A stretch of 64,000 nucleotides of DNA from Ferdinandcohnia sp036962685 (GTDB taxonomy: Bacteria > Bacillota > Bacilli > Bacillales > Bacillaceae_L), in the NCBI RefSeq assembly GCF_036962685.1, contig NZ_JBALOP010000007.1:1-64000 (forward strand). Direction: 5' to 3'. Numbering within the stretch: the first letter of the stretch is position 1; each line of letters begins with the position of its first letter. Made by a program: the position numbers and the translations under genes. Shown here piece by piece: positions 1 to 9,114 of the stretch. Under the pieces are notes generated by a model, which worked only from the letters and a program-made list of their open reading frames with translations, did no database searches and had not been told where the DNA came from.

Positions 1-119
1 ATAAATCTATTGTAAATAGCTAATTTAAGTATTCGGCTCTGTTAATTAGCAAAAGTAGAAACTATCGTAAAAATATTTTTGTGTAATAATAGTTTGTTAG
101 AAAAATTAGTCTCTTTTGA

Positions 120-148
120 TTCACAAAAGTCTGATTTTTTATTATAAT
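120..148 (+). promoter_or_regulatory. Sigma-A promoter of citZ
   Basis: TTCACA (120-125) and TATAAT (143-148) are separated by 17 bp. This predicts a 5' UTR of about 230 nt before citZ. The leading 384 bases contain no supportable gene. Confidence 0.6.
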
Positions 149-248
149 AGAGTCGTGAGTTACATCTATTTCTACATATCACTTGCTAATTATTTTAATT
201 GTCACAATATTATTTTGATATTTGTGGCATTAAGTGATTTTCTCAAAA

Positions 249-263
249 ATGAAAGCATTTACT
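249..263 (+). promoter_or_regulatory. Catabolite-responsive element (cre) in citZ leader
   Basis: ATGAAAGCATTTACT fits the CcpA consensus WTGNAANCGNWNNCW with one mismatch, the central G being A. It lies downstream of the predicted promoter, a position suited to roadblock repression. CcpA control of citZ is known in B. subtilis; its operation here is inferred. Confidence 0.55.
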
Positions 264-384
264 TCACGAAATGAAGGGTACTTATCGCATACTCAAATAT
301 TTGCAAATTTGTTTTGTTTTTGAGCATGCGCTCATTTTACCTCTTTAAAGGGGGTAGGGGAATATTATAAAAGGAGAGGGTCTT

Positions 385-1503
385 ATGACAGCGACAAAGG
401 GTCTTGAAGGAATTGTAGCTACAACATCTTCAGTCAGTTCAATTATCGATGACACATTAACGTATGCAGGATTCGATATTGATGATTTAGCCGAAAATGC
501 TAGTTTTGAAGAGGTTATCTACCTATTATGGCATCGCAAACTTCCAAATAAGGAGGAGTTAGCTGAACTAAAGCAGCAACTTGCTGAAAATGCAGGTCTT
601 CCTCAAGAAGTGTTAAATCATTTCAAAACATATCCTATTGATAAGGTTCATCCAATGGCAGCTCTTCGTTCAGCAGTATCGCTACTCGGACTGTATGATG
701 AAGAAGCAGACGTGATGGATCCAGAAGCAAACTATCGTAAAGCAATTCGTCTACAAGCAAAATTACCTACAATTGTTACCGCTTTTTCTCGTGTACGTAA
801 AGGATTAGAGCCAATTGCTCCACGCACGGATCTGAGCTTTGCAGGCAACTTTTTGTATATGCTAAGCGGCGGGGAACCAAGTGAAATTGCAGAAGAAGCA
901 TTCAATAAAGCACTTGTTCTACACGCTGACCATGAACTTAATGCATCCACATTCACGGCGCGTGTTTGTGTTGCAACTCTTTCTGATATTTATTCAGGTG
1001 TTACTGCTGCAATAGGAGCATTAAAAGGTCCACTTCACGGTGGTGCAAACGAAGCAGTTATGAAAATGCTTTCTGAAATCGGAGAAGTTGAAAATGTTGA
1101 AAATTACATAAAAACAAAATTAGCAAATAAAGAAAAAATCATGGGATTTGGGCACAGAGTATACCGTAAAGGTGACCCACGTGCTAAACACTTGAAAGCA
1201 ATGTCTCAAAAATTAACTTCTATTACCGGTGAATCAAAATGGTATGAGATGTCGACGAAAATTGAAAAAGTTGTTACAAGTGAAAAACCATTACCACCGA
1301 ATGTTGACTTCTACTCAGCATCTGTATACCATAGCTTAGGTATTGATCATGATTTATTTACTCCTATCTTTGCAGTAAGCCGTGTTTCTGGTTGGTTAGC
1401 TCATATTCTAGAACAATATGATAACAACCGTTTAATCCGTCCGCGTGCTGAATATATTGGTCCAGGAATGCAACAATACGTTCCAATGGACCAAAGAGGT
1501 TAA
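385..1503 (+). CDS. citZ: Citrate synthase
   Basis: Condenses oxaloacetate and acetyl-CoA to citrate, the entry step of the TCA cycle, in the cytosol. The 372-residue protein has the usual length of the bacterial type I dimeric enzyme. Three active-site regions are visible: LHGGANEAV near residue 218, GFGHRVYRKGDPR near 255 and NVDFYSASVYHSLG near 306, which supply the catalytic His, His and Asp. The ATG follows the ribosome-binding site AAAAGGAGAG. It heads the citZ-icd-mdh cluster, as in B. subtilis, with a cre-like site in its leader. A short intergenic hairpin (1535-1560) separates it from icd. Confidence 0.97.
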   Translation: MTATKGLEGIVATTSSVSSIIDDTLTYAGFDIDDLAENASFEEVIYLLWHRKLPNKEELAELKQQLAENAGLPQEVLNHFKTYPIDKVHPMAALRSAVSLLGLYDEEADVMDPEANYRKAIRLQAKLPTIVTAFSRVRKGLEPIAPRTDLSFAGNFLYMLSGGEPSEIAEEAFNKALVLHADHELNASTFTARVCVATLSDIYSGVTAAIGALKGPLHGGANEAVMKMLSEIGEVENVENYIKTKLANKEKIMGFGHRVYRKGDPRAKHLKAMSQKLTSITGESKWYEMSTKIEKVVTSEKPLPPNVDFYSASVYHSLGIDHDLFTPIFAVSRVSGWLAHILEQYDNNRLIRPRAEYIGPGMQQYVPMDQRG

Positions 1504-1591
1504 TAAATCTAAACAATAAATATAATGGAGAAGGATCTCAGGCGAAATTTTTCCCTGAGATGCTTCTTAAGAATTTTAGGAGGTAATACTA

Positions 1592-2860
1592 GTGGCAGGA
1601 GAAAAAATTACAGTATCAAATGGCGTACTAAACGTACCAAACAACCCAATTATTCCTTTTATTGAAGGTGATGGAACTGGTCCAGATATTTGGGCAGCGG
1701 CGTCACGTGTATTAGAAGCAGCAGTTGAAAAAGCATATAATGGTGAAAAATCAATCGTTTGGAAAGAAGTACTAGCAGGGGAAAAAGCTTTTAATCAAAC
1801 TGGCGAATGGTTACCAGCTGAAACATTAGATGTAATTCGTGATTACATAATTGCAATTAAAGGACCTCTTACTACACCAGTTGGCGGGGGAATCCGTTCA
1901 TTAAACGTTGCACTGCGTCAAGAATTAGACCTATTTAATTGTCTTCGTCCTGTGCGCTATTTCACAGGTGTACCTTCACCAGTTAAGCGTCCAGAAGATG
2001 TTGATATGGTTATCTTCCGTGAAAACACTGAAGACATTTATGCAGGTATTGAATATGCACAAGGTTCAGAAGGAGTTCAAAAGCTTATCTACTTCCTTCA
2101 AAATGAACTAGGTGTTAATAAAATCCGTTTCCCTGAAACTTCCGGTATTGGTATCAAGCCAGTTTCTGAAGAAGGAACAAAGCGTCTTGTACGTGCTGCT
2201 ATTAACTATGCAATTGAGCAAGGCCGTAAGTCTGTAACTCTTGTTCATAAAGGTAACATCATGAAGTTTACTGAAGGAGCTTTCAAAAACTGGGGCTACG
2301 AGCTTGCTGAACAAGAATTTGGCGATAAAGTATTTACTTGGGCTCAATATGACCGCATCGCCCTTGAAGAAGGCAAAGATGCAGCTAATAAAGCTCAAGC
2401 TGATGCTGAAGCAGCAGGTAAGATTATTGTAAAGGATTCAATTGCTGATATCTTCTTACAACAAATCTTAACTCGTCCTCGTGAATTTGATGTAGTAGCT
2501 ACTATGAACTTAAACGGTGATTACATTTCTGATGCATTAGCTGCACAAGTTGGTGGAATTGGAATTGCACCTGGAGCAAATATTAACTATGAAACTGGAC
2601 ATGCAATTTTCGAAGCTACACACGGAACTGCACCTAAATATGCTGGTTTAGACAAAGTTAACCCATCCTCTGTTCTATTATCAGGTGTATTAATGCTTGA
2701 ACACCTTGGTTGGAATGAAGCAGCGGACCTAATCATGAATTCAATGGAAAAAACAATTGAATCTAAAGTTGTAACATACGACTTCGCTCGCCTGATGGAA
2801 GGCGCGACAGAAGTAAAATGTTCAGAGTTTGCTAATGAACTAATCAAAAACTTAGGCTAA
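1592..2860 (+). CDS. icd: Isocitrate dehydrogenase (NADP+)
   Basis: Oxidatively decarboxylates isocitrate to 2-oxoglutarate with NADP+, the second enzyme of this TCA cluster. The 422-residue protein carries the substrate-binding stretch TTPVGGGIRSLNVALRQ near residue 90, whose serine is the classical phosphorylation position in enterobacterial Icd. The family signature MNLNGDYISDALAAQVGGIG lies near residue 305. Translation starts at GTG 1592, preceded by AGGAGG at about 1578. A perfect inverted repeat downstream (2877-2911) lacks a U-tract, so partial read-through into mdh is likely. Confidence 0.97.
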   Translation: MAGEKITVSNGVLNVPNNPIIPFIEGDGTGPDIWAAASRVLEAAVEKAYNGEKSIVWKEVLAGEKAFNQTGEWLPAETLDVIRDYIIAIKGPLTTPVGGGIRSLNVALRQELDLFNCLRPVRYFTGVPSPVKRPEDVDMVIFRENTEDIYAGIEYAQGSEGVQKLIYFLQNELGVNKIRFPETSGIGIKPVSEEGTKRLVRAAINYAIEQGRKSVTLVHKGNIMKFTEGAFKNWGYELAEQEFGDKVFTWAQYDRIALEEGKDAANKAQADAEAAGKIIVKDSIADIFLQQILTRPREFDVVATMNLNGDYISDALAAQVGGIGIAPGANINYETGHAIFEATHGTAPKYAGLDKVNPSSVLLSGVLMLEHLGWNEAADLIMNSMEKTIESKVVTYDFARLMEGATEVKCSEFANELIKNLG

Positions 2861-2874
2861 TCATAAATATAAAT

Positions 2875-2912
2875 AACACCCCTTTTTGAGGATGATCAAA
2901 AAGGGGTGTTAC
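2875..2912 (+). other. Strong icd-mdh intercistronic hairpin
   Basis: TAACACCCCTTTTT and AAAAAGGGGTGTTA form a perfect stem around a 10-nt loop. No T-run follows, so it is more likely a processing or stabilising hairpin or a weak attenuator than a full terminator. Confidence 0.55.
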
Positions 2913-2938
2913 TTACATATGAATAGGGAGGATATACT

Positions 2939-3880
2939 ATGAGTCAATTTAAACGGAAAAAAATCTCTGTAATTGGTAGTGGATTTACTGGTGCAACAAC
3001 AGCTTTTCTACTTGCTCAAAAGGAATTAGGAGACGTCGTTTTAGTTGATATTCCGCAAATGGAGAACCCCACAAAAGGGAAAGCTCTAGATATGCTGGAA
3101 GCAAGTCCTGTTCAAGGGTTTGATGCAAATATTACCGGAACCTCAAATTATGAGGATACTGCTGATTCTGATATCGTTGTTATTACTGCTGGAATTGCTC
3201 GTAAACCTGGGATGAGTCGTGATGATCTGGTTCAAACAAACCAAAAAATCATGAAAAGTATTGCTCTGGAAATTGTAAAACATTCTCCAAATAGCTATAT
3301 CATTGTGTTAACAAATCCAGTTGATGCTATGACATATACAGTGTTCCAGGAATCTGGCTTTCCGAAAAACCGTGTAATTGGCCAATCAGGTGTACTTGAC
3401 ACTGCTCGATTCCGGACATTTATTGCCCAGGAACTAAATATATCAGTAAAAGATATTACTGGATTTGTCCTTGGGGGTCATGGTGATGAAATGGTTCCGC
3501 TTGTTCGTTACTCCTATGCAGGAGGCATTCCACTCGAAACTTTACTTCCAAAAGATCGCTTAGACGCTATAGTTGAACGTACACGTAAGGGTGGCGGTGA
3601 AATTGTCAACCTATTAGGAAACGGGAGTGCATACTATGCCCCTGCAGCTTCCTTAGTAGAAATGGTTGAAGCTATTTTAAAAGATCAGCGTCGTGTGTTA
3701 CCTGCAATTGCATATCTAGAAGGTGAATATGGCTTCACTGGCATATACCTTGGGGTTCCAACTATTCTAGGTGCAAATGGTATTGAAAAAATCATTGAAC
3801 TTGAACTTACAGAACAAGAAAAAGCAGAACTTGCAAAATCTGCAGACTCCGTTAAAAACGTCATGAATATCCTTGCCTAA
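2939..3880 (+). CDS. mdh: Malate dehydrogenase
   Basis: Interconverts malate and oxaloacetate with NAD(H), completing the oxaloacetate supply for CitZ. The 313-residue protein belongs to the LDH-like MDH type of Firmicutes. The Rossmann glycine motif GSGFTGATTAF is at residues 13-23. The substrate-binding arginines lie near residues 85-90 (IARKPGMSRDD), and the proton-relay histidine is in GGHGDEMVPL near residue 178. The ATG follows GGGAGG. An intrinsic terminator follows, closing the citZ-icd-mdh group. Confidence 0.97.
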   Translation: MSQFKRKKISVIGSGFTGATTAFLLAQKELGDVVLVDIPQMENPTKGKALDMLEASPVQGFDANITGTSNYEDTADSDIVVITAGIARKPGMSRDDLVQTNQKIMKSIALEIVKHSPNSYIIVLTNPVDAMTYTVFQESGFPKNRVIGQSGVLDTARFRTFIAQELNISVKDITGFVLGGHGDEMVPLVRYSYAGGIPLETLLPKDRLDAIVERTRKGGGEIVNLLGNGSAYYAPAASLVEMVEAILKDQRRVLPAIAYLEGEYGFTGIYLGVPTILGANGIEKIIELELTEQEKAELAKSADSVKNVMNILA

Positions 3881-3897
3881 TCATAAACTAAACAAGA

Positions 3898-3925
3898 AGA
3901 ATTCGGGGTTTCCCCGAATTTTTTA
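3898..3925 (+). terminator. Intrinsic terminator after mdh
   Basis: ATTCGGGG-ttt-CCCCGAAT stem followed by a T-run. Confidence 0.85.
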
Positions 3926-3973
3926 TATATAAATTGTAATCGTTTTCATTTTATTGGAGGTGTGACCTTTTTC

Positions 3974-4450
3974 ATGTTATTAGGGAAAAAGCGAAAACTA
4001 GGCAGAATGATTGAAGAAATGACTGTTGGTGAAAAATTAACATTGACTGAGAAAATTGAAGATAAGGATTTACTTTTATATTTAGGTTTGACGAATGATG
4101 CAAATCCACTTTATATTCAACATGATTATGCGTCCCAAACTCCTTTTAAAAAGCCAATTGTTCCCACTGTTATGCTGACAGGAATTATATCAGCGGCCGT
4201 GTCAAAATATTTACCTGGTCCTGGCAGTCATATTCTTAAGCAGGAAATCGAATTTTTGCAGCCACTGTATCACTACGACACTGTGCAATTTCTATTTGAG
4301 GTAACGAAAATTAATTTTCACGACCATACTGTTGAAATTTCAGTTACTGCATTGGATGAAGCTGAATCAAAGGCGATTGAAGGCAGACTATTAGTTTGTC
4401 CTCCACATCGGATTATCCCAATGGAAGGGAAAATATTGGAGAACTTTTAG
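3974..4450 (+). CDS. MaoC-like (R)-specific enoyl-CoA hydratase family protein
   Basis: A 158-residue hot-dog-fold protein of the MaoC dehydratase family. The typical hydratase region is DANPLYIQHDYASQTPFKKPIVPTVMLTGII (about residues 36-66), with the D-N-H arrangement these enzymes use to hydrate trans-2-enoyl-CoA. The substrate is not identifiable from sequence. It stands alone between mdh and phoP with its own terminator, so it is probably monocistronic. The start is uncertain: GGAGG at 3956-3960 is 13 nt from ATG 3974, whereas in-frame GTG 3962 is too close. Confidence 0.8.
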   Translation: MLLGKKRKLGRMIEEMTVGEKLTLTEKIEDKDLLLYLGLTNDANPLYIQHDYASQTPFKKPIVPTVMLTGIISAAVSKYLPGPGSHILKQEIEFLQPLYHYDTVQFLFEVTKINFHDHTVEISVTALDEAESKAIEGRLLVCPPHRIIPMEGKILENF

Positions 4451-4472
4451 AGAGCTCAGCCTCTCTTTTTTT
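4449..4472 (+). terminator. Intrinsic terminator after the MaoC-like gene
   Basis: AGAGAG-ctcag-CTCTCT type stem followed by a T7 run. Confidence 0.7.
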
Positions 4473-4566
4473 CATTTTCATGGCAAGTCCCGAAATGTTA
4501 TTCTATAATGATTTTATAAAGAGAGAGAAAATTGATGGGGTTTATCATTTTTGATGGAGGAAGACA

Positions 4567-5283
4567 ATGAAGAAAAAAGTATTGGTTGTGGAGGATGAAC
4601 GTTCGATCATTACATTACTTCAGTATAACCTGCAACAAGCGGGATACGAAGTTATTACTGCTATGGACGGGGAAGAAGGCTTAGAAAAAGCATTAGCGGA
4701 AAGACCGCAAATCATCGTCCTTGACTTAATGCTACCAAAATTGGATGGGATTGAAGTGTGCAAACAGCTTCGTCAAAATAAAGTAGACATCCCAATCTTA
4801 ATGTTAACTGCAAAGGACGACGAATTTGATAAGGTTTTAGGTTTAGAGCTTGGGGCCGACGATTACATGACAAAACCATTTAGTCCGAGAGAAGTAGTTG
4901 CACGATTGAAGGCAATCCTTAGAAGAACTGGTAAAAAAGAAGTCAACACAGAAGACGCTGCAACAGCTCCACAAATAATGATAGGACCTCTACGGATTTT
5001 ACCTGAAAATTTTGAGGCTTATTTTAATGAGGATGCACTCGACCTTACACCAAAAGAATTTGAACTTCTTGCTTATTTAGCAAAGAATAAAGGAAGAGTT
5101 CTAACTCGAGATCAACTATTAAGCGCAGTTTGGAATTATGATTTTGCTGGTGATACAAGAATTGTAGATGTTCATATTAGTCATTTACGAGAAAAGATTG
5201 AAAAAGATTCGAAAAAGCCAAGTATTATTAAAACAGTAAGGGGATTAGGTTATAAGCTCGAGGAGCCAAAACTCTATGAATAA
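4567..5283 (+). CDS. phoP: Phosphate-regulon response regulator PhoP
   Basis: OmpR-family response regulator that controls the phosphate-starvation regulon. The receiver domain (about 1-118) has acidic residues E9 and D10, phospho-acceptor D53 in IIVLDLMLP, T83 and K105. The C-terminal winged helix (about 140-232) ends with the RTVRGLGYKLE signature. It overlaps phoR by 8 nt, so translation is coupled. A -10-like TATAAT at 4504-4509 precedes it. The PhoP rather than WalR assignment rests on the phoR and polA neighbours, which match B. subtilis. Confidence 0.95.
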   Translation: MKKKVLVVEDERSIITLLQYNLQQAGYEVITAMDGEEGLEKALAERPQIIVLDLMLPKLDGIEVCKQLRQNKVDIPILMLTAKDDEFDKVLGLELGADDYMTKPFSPREVVARLKAILRRTGKKEVNTEDAATAPQIMIGPLRILPENFEAYFNEDALDLTPKEFELLAYLAKNKGRVLTRDQLLSAVWNYDFAGDTRIVDVHISHLREKIEKDSKKPSIIKTVRGLGYKLEEPKLYE

Positions 5284-6721
5284 ATTTCACTCGAGGCTTC
5301 TATTTGCGATTATCTTTTTAATCATTATTGTTTTTCTTTGTATGGGTTTTATGTTGGGGCAATTTATTAGCAGTGTTATCACATATAGTGAGACACACGG
5401 AATATCTGCAGAAAAAACTATCCAGCAGGTTTGGATTGCTTTAATCGTATGTCTAGGAATCGCATTGGTTATTATTCTTTCACTTATCGTAAGGATCACG
5501 ACCACCTATACAAAACCAATTGATGCTGCAACAAAAGCTGTTAAAGAACTTGCAAAGGGAGATTATCGAGCTAGAACCTATGAAGATCCTATTACGGCTA
5601 CTGGGTTACTTGGACAATCCATTAATATTGTAGCAAGAAATATTGAAGAAATGACTAAATCGTATGAAATGCAGCATGACCGATTGCATACCCTGATTGA
5701 AAACATGGGGAGCGGTCTATTGTTAATCGATAGCAAAGGCTATATTAGTATTTGCAATCGGTCGATTAATGAGATATTCAAAATTAACCAAGACGATTTA
5801 ATCGATCAGCTTTATTATGAGGCTTTTTCTCAAAAAGAAATTGTAAAATTGGTAGAAGAAATTTTTATGACTGAGCGAAAGTTACGAAGACAACTCCACT
5901 TGATGATAGGAAACGAACAAAAGGATTTTGAGGTTTACGCTACACCCATTTTAGGGTCAAATGTGGAGTGGAAGGGTGTTGTTCTTGTCTTTCATGATAT
6001 CTCGGATTTAAAGAAGCTTGAACAGATGCGTAAGGATTTTGTTGCAAATGTTTCACATGAGCTTCGTACACCGATTACATCCATAAAGGGGTTTGCTGAA
6101 ACTTTATTAGATGGCGCAATGAATGATAGGGAATTCTTAGAAGAGTTTTTAACTATCATCCTGAATGAAAGTCATCGTCTTCAAGTCCTCATTCAAGATC
6201 TATTGGATTTATCAAAGATGGAAAATAAGGGTTTTTCGCTTAATCTTTCACGAGTTAATGTGAAGGAGCTATTAGAAAATAGTTTAAGAATGCTTAGATC
6301 AAAAGCAGAAGAAAAAGACATTCAATTAGAGCTTACAGTAGATGATGAAACAACTGTGATAAACGGAGACATGGACAGATTGAAGCAGGTCTTTATCAAT
6401 GTCATTAATAATAGTTTGTCATATTCCCCAAATAAAGCCAGAGTTTCGGTAAAAGCAACAAATCTAGTTGACTATGTAGACATTCAAATTATCGATACTG
6501 GGATTGGAATTGAAGAAAACGAGCTTTCCCGGATTTTTGAAAGATTTTATCGTGTAGATAAAGCAAGGAGTAGGAATTCCGGAGGCACAGGTCTAGGTCT
6601 TGCAATTGTTAAGCATATTATTGAGGCTCATGAAGGGGCAGTGCACGTAAGTAGTAAGGTAGGGGAAGGAACGACCGTTACGATCCGTTTTAAAAAAGGA
6701 ATTTCATCTAAGAAGTCCTAA
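5276..6721 (+). CDS. phoR: Phosphate-regulon sensor kinase PhoR, short form
   Basis: Membrane histidine kinase partner of PhoP. Order: TM1 (about 7-30), a loop of only about 20 residues, TM2 (about 52-74), HAMP (75-125), PAS (about 138-245), HisKA with phospho-acceptor H261 in VSHELRTP, then an ATPase domain with N box (INVINNSLSYS), G1 (DTGIGI) and G2 (GGTGLGLAIVKH). At 481 residues it is about 100 shorter than B. subtilis PhoR (579), because the extracytoplasmic sensor domain is essentially absent. The kinase core is complete, so it is probably active, with sensing left to the PAS and membrane regions. Confidence 0.93.
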   Translation: MNKFHSRLLFAIIFLIIIVFLCMGFMLGQFISSVITYSETHGISAEKTIQQVWIALIVCLGIALVIILSLIVRITTTYTKPIDAATKAVKELAKGDYRARTYEDPITATGLLGQSINIVARNIEEMTKSYEMQHDRLHTLIENMGSGLLLIDSKGYISICNRSINEIFKINQDDLIDQLYYEAFSQKEIVKLVEEIFMTERKLRRQLHLMIGNEQKDFEVYATPILGSNVEWKGVVLVFHDISDLKKLEQMRKDFVANVSHELRTPITSIKGFAETLLDGAMNDREFLEEFLTIILNESHRLQVLIQDLLDLSKMENKGFSLNLSRVNVKELLENSLRMLRSKAEEKDIQLELTVDDETTVINGDMDRLKQVFINVINNSLSYSPNKARVSVKATNLVDYVDIQIIDTGIGIEENELSRIFERFYRVDKARSRNSGGTGLGLAIVKHIIEAHEGAVHVSSKVGEGTTVTIRFKKGISSKKS

Positions 6722-6807
6722 TTTTACATAATGTTTACAATGGAAACATATTCTCTTAATATCTGAACCGTATGATATTTATGAGAACCCCTTCATTTTA
6801 GGAGGCC

Positions 6808-6850
6808 AAACTTTTTGACAAGGACGCAATATCCTTGTCATTTTTTTAAA
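6808..6850 (+). terminator. Intrinsic terminator after phoPR
   Basis: GACAAGGA-cgcaata-TCCTTGTC stem followed by a T-run. It lies just before a dispersed repeat element. Confidence 0.8.
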
Positions 6851-7030
6851 TTTTATTCAGCAAATGGCCGAATAAAATTAAAGTCTCCGGCGAATGCCAC
6901 AGATTTTCAAAGGTAACTTTTCCGCGCGTAGGAACAAAGACAAAGAAAGCCACATCCTGTGGCAACGTCTTTGTGGCCCACCTCGTGTGGGCCTAAAAAA
7001 TCTGGGCGCAAATTCGTTAAGCCGTATTTG
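6851..7030 (+). repeat. Dispersed two-hairpin repeat, family R3 copy 1 (complete)
   Basis: About 180 bp between phoR and hflK. It begins with a TTTTATTC...GAATAAAA hairpin, then the conserved CTCCGGCGAATGCCAC block, palindromes CCACATCCTGTGG and GGCCCACCTCGTGTGGGCC, and a tail GGGCGCAAATTCG. The same modules recur at 27980-28237, 36022-36216 and 43603-43974, and partially at 22927-22989. This is the only one of the four long copies without an N gap. Confidence 0.8.
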
Positions 7031-7102
7031 ATTAAAATAAATGAAACCTTTTTAGGTGATAATCGTATAAAATTATGTAGATATAAAAAGAGGGGGGAAA
7101 GC

Positions 7103-8071
7103 ATGGCTAGTTTGAAACGGATTTACACTATTGTTGGACTAAGTGTGCTCGTTCTGATTTTAGGTGTGGTTGGATTTACATCCTGGTACACAGTAGATGA
7201 ATCGGAGCAAGCAATTATTTTAACCTTTGGGAAAGCAGATGAAGCAATATCAGAACCAGGTCTTCATTTTAAGATGCCATGGCCAATTCAAGATGTAGAG
7301 AAACTACCAAAAACAACGTACAGTTTGCAGTTTGGGTATAACCAAAAAGACGGTGAAATCACCGATGTGCCAAAGGATACAAAAATGATCACCGGTGACG
7401 AAAATATTGTTCTCGCGGATATGGTTGTTCAATGGCAAATAACCGATCCTTCAAAGTTTTTATTTAATTCAGAGGATCCAGAGCAAATTTTATATAATGC
7501 TACTTCTGCATCCCTAAGAAGTATCATTGGTAGCTCGAAAATTGATGATGCCTTAACATCTGGTAAAGCAGAAATCGAAGCCGAAGTTAGGGATTTATTA
7601 GTCGCACTTTTAGAAAAATATGATGTTGGTATTTCTGTGACGGCAGTCAAATTGCAGGATGTTGAATTACCAAATGATGAGGTTCGTAAGGCCTTTACAA
7701 ATGTAACGGATGCCCGTGAAACAAGAAACACAAAAGTAAACGAAGCAACCAAATATCGTAACCAAAAATTAAATGAAGCAAAAGGGGAAAAAGAAGCCCT
7801 TATTTCACGTGCAACAGGGGATAAAGCAGCCCGTATTGAAATTGCGCGCGGGGATGTTGCGACATTTAATGCATTATACACCGAATACGCAAAAAATCCC
7901 GAGATTACAAGAAAACGACTAGTTCTTGAAACGTTGGATGAAGTGTTACCGAATACTGAAATTTATATAATGAAAGATGATGGCAATACCATGAAGTACT
8001 TGCCAATTCGTCCGGCCGGAAGCCAAGCTCAGCTTCCTCCTGTAGAGACAGAGGGGAGTGGTAACCAATGA
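7103..8071 (+). CDS. hflK: SPFH/band-7 membrane protein HflK
   Basis: A 322-residue prohibitin-type protein that in other bacteria pairs with HflC to form a membrane complex modulating the FtsH protease. One N-terminal TM (about 8-28) is followed by an SPFH domain (VDESEQAIILTFGKADE...) and a charged helical region rich in EAKGEKEA-type repeats (about 210-270). The start ATG 7103 has the ribosome-binding site AGGGGGGAAA. The open frame extends upstream into the repeat element, but that extension has no ribosome-binding site and does not match the family. It overlaps hflC by 4 nt. I do not recall hflKC at this locus in B. subtilis. Confidence 0.9.
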   Translation: MASLKRIYTIVGLSVLVLILGVVGFTSWYTVDESEQAIILTFGKADEAISEPGLHFKMPWPIQDVEKLPKTTYSLQFGYNQKDGEITDVPKDTKMITGDENIVLADMVVQWQITDPSKFLFNSEDPEQILYNATSASLRSIIGSSKIDDALTSGKAEIEAEVRDLLVALLEKYDVGISVTAVKLQDVELPNDEVRKAFTNVTDARETRNTKVNEATKYRNQKLNEAKGEKEALISRATGDKAARIEIARGDVATFNALYTEYAKNPEITRKRLVLETLDEVLPNTEIYIMKDDGNTMKYLPIRPAGSQAQLPPVETEGSGNQ

Positions 8072-8997
8072 GTGAAAATGTAGTTGATTTCAAAGAACAA
8101 AGAGGGAACACAAAATTTAGTAAATACACAAAAGGTGGAATCGCCATCCTTATTGTATTCATTTTAATAGGGATTGCACTGGTGAATTTATTTATTGTAA
8201 GAGAAGGGGAATACAAAGTAGTTCGTCAATTCGGTGAAGTTGTTCGAATTGTAGAAACTCCAGGGCTTTCCTATAAAATTCCGTTTATCCAGTCAGTTGA
8301 AACCTTACCAAAATATCAAATGATCTATGATGTTGAAGAGGCTGAAATCAATACAAAAGACAAAAAGCGTATGATGATTGATAATTATGCGGTTTGGCGT
8401 ATTGAAGATCCAAAGCAAATGATTGCCACAACAAGAACAGTGGTAAATGCAGAAGCAAAGCTTGATGAATTCGTCTATTCTGCCATTCGAACAGAGCTTG
8501 GTCAATTGAATTATGATGAGATTATTAATGATGAAAAATCGGAACGCGGTAGCCTTAATGACCGAATTACCGAAATTGTAAATAAAAACCTTGAAGAAGA
8601 TAAATATGGAATTGTTGTAACAGATATTCGTATGAAGCGTACAGATCTTCCTGCTGAAAACGAACAATCCGTATATACAAGAATGATTTCCGAGCGTGAG
8701 TCAACAGCACAAAACTATCTCTCTGAAGGGGATGCTAAGAAGAATGAAATTGAAGCTGATACTGATAGAGAAGTAAAAGAAATTATTTCAAAAGCTCAAG
8801 CTGACGCAGAGGTTATTCGAAGTCAAGGGGAAGGAGAGGCTGCTCGTATCTATAATGAAGCCTTCTCAAAGGACCCAGAGTTTTACAACCTATTCCGTAC
8901 GTTAGAATCCTATAAAACTACAATCGACGGAGAAACAGTCATTATTTTACCAGCTGATTCTCCTTACGCTAGATTGTTATTGGGATATACTGAATAA
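8068..8997 (+). CDS. hflC: SPFH/band-7 membrane protein HflC
   Basis: A 309-residue partner of HflK, translationally coupled through the ATGA overlap. It has a short cytoplasmic N-terminus, a TM at about 26-47, and the band-7 domain beginning LFIVREGEYKVVRQFGEV. A coiled-coil stretch (about 220-255, EIEADTDREVKEIISKAQADAEVIRS) and the HflC C-terminal pattern EFYNLFRTLESYKTTI follow. The gene ends before a strong terminator, so hflKC form a two-gene operon. Confidence 0.92.
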   Translation: MSENVVDFKEQRGNTKFSKYTKGGIAILIVFILIGIALVNLFIVREGEYKVVRQFGEVVRIVETPGLSYKIPFIQSVETLPKYQMIYDVEEAEINTKDKKRMMIDNYAVWRIEDPKQMIATTRTVVNAEAKLDEFVYSAIRTELGQLNYDEIINDEKSERGSLNDRITEIVNKNLEEDKYGIVVTDIRMKRTDLPAENEQSVYTRMISERESTAQNYLSEGDAKKNEIEADTDREVKEIISKAQADAEVIRSQGEGEAARIYNEAFSKDPEFYNLFRTLESYKTTIDGETVIILPADSPYARLLLGYTE

Positions 8998-9011
8998 CGA
9001 AATATTAACAG

Positions 9012-9083
9012 GTAGCCGTTATTTTCCATTTGCGTTCATGCATGCTAAAATGAACAGTAGGAAAATGACGGCTATTTTTTATC
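9012..9083 (+). terminator. Long intrinsic terminator between hflC and polA
   Basis: TAGCCGTTATTTTCC pairs with GGAAAATGACGGCTA, with an inner GTTCAT/ATGAAC stem, followed by T6. Confidence 0.85.
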
Positions 9084-9114
9084 GGTTTGTTGTCATAGAA
9101 AGGAAGGATTTTTC

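Noticed and set aside
6959..7102. 48-codon extension of hflK
   Set aside because: It translates the R3 repeat and lacks a ribosome-binding site; ATG 7103 has AGGGGGG.
7429..7881. 150-codon minus-strand frame within hflK
   Set aside because: Fully antisense to a clear SPFH gene, with composition typical of a reverse-frame shadow.
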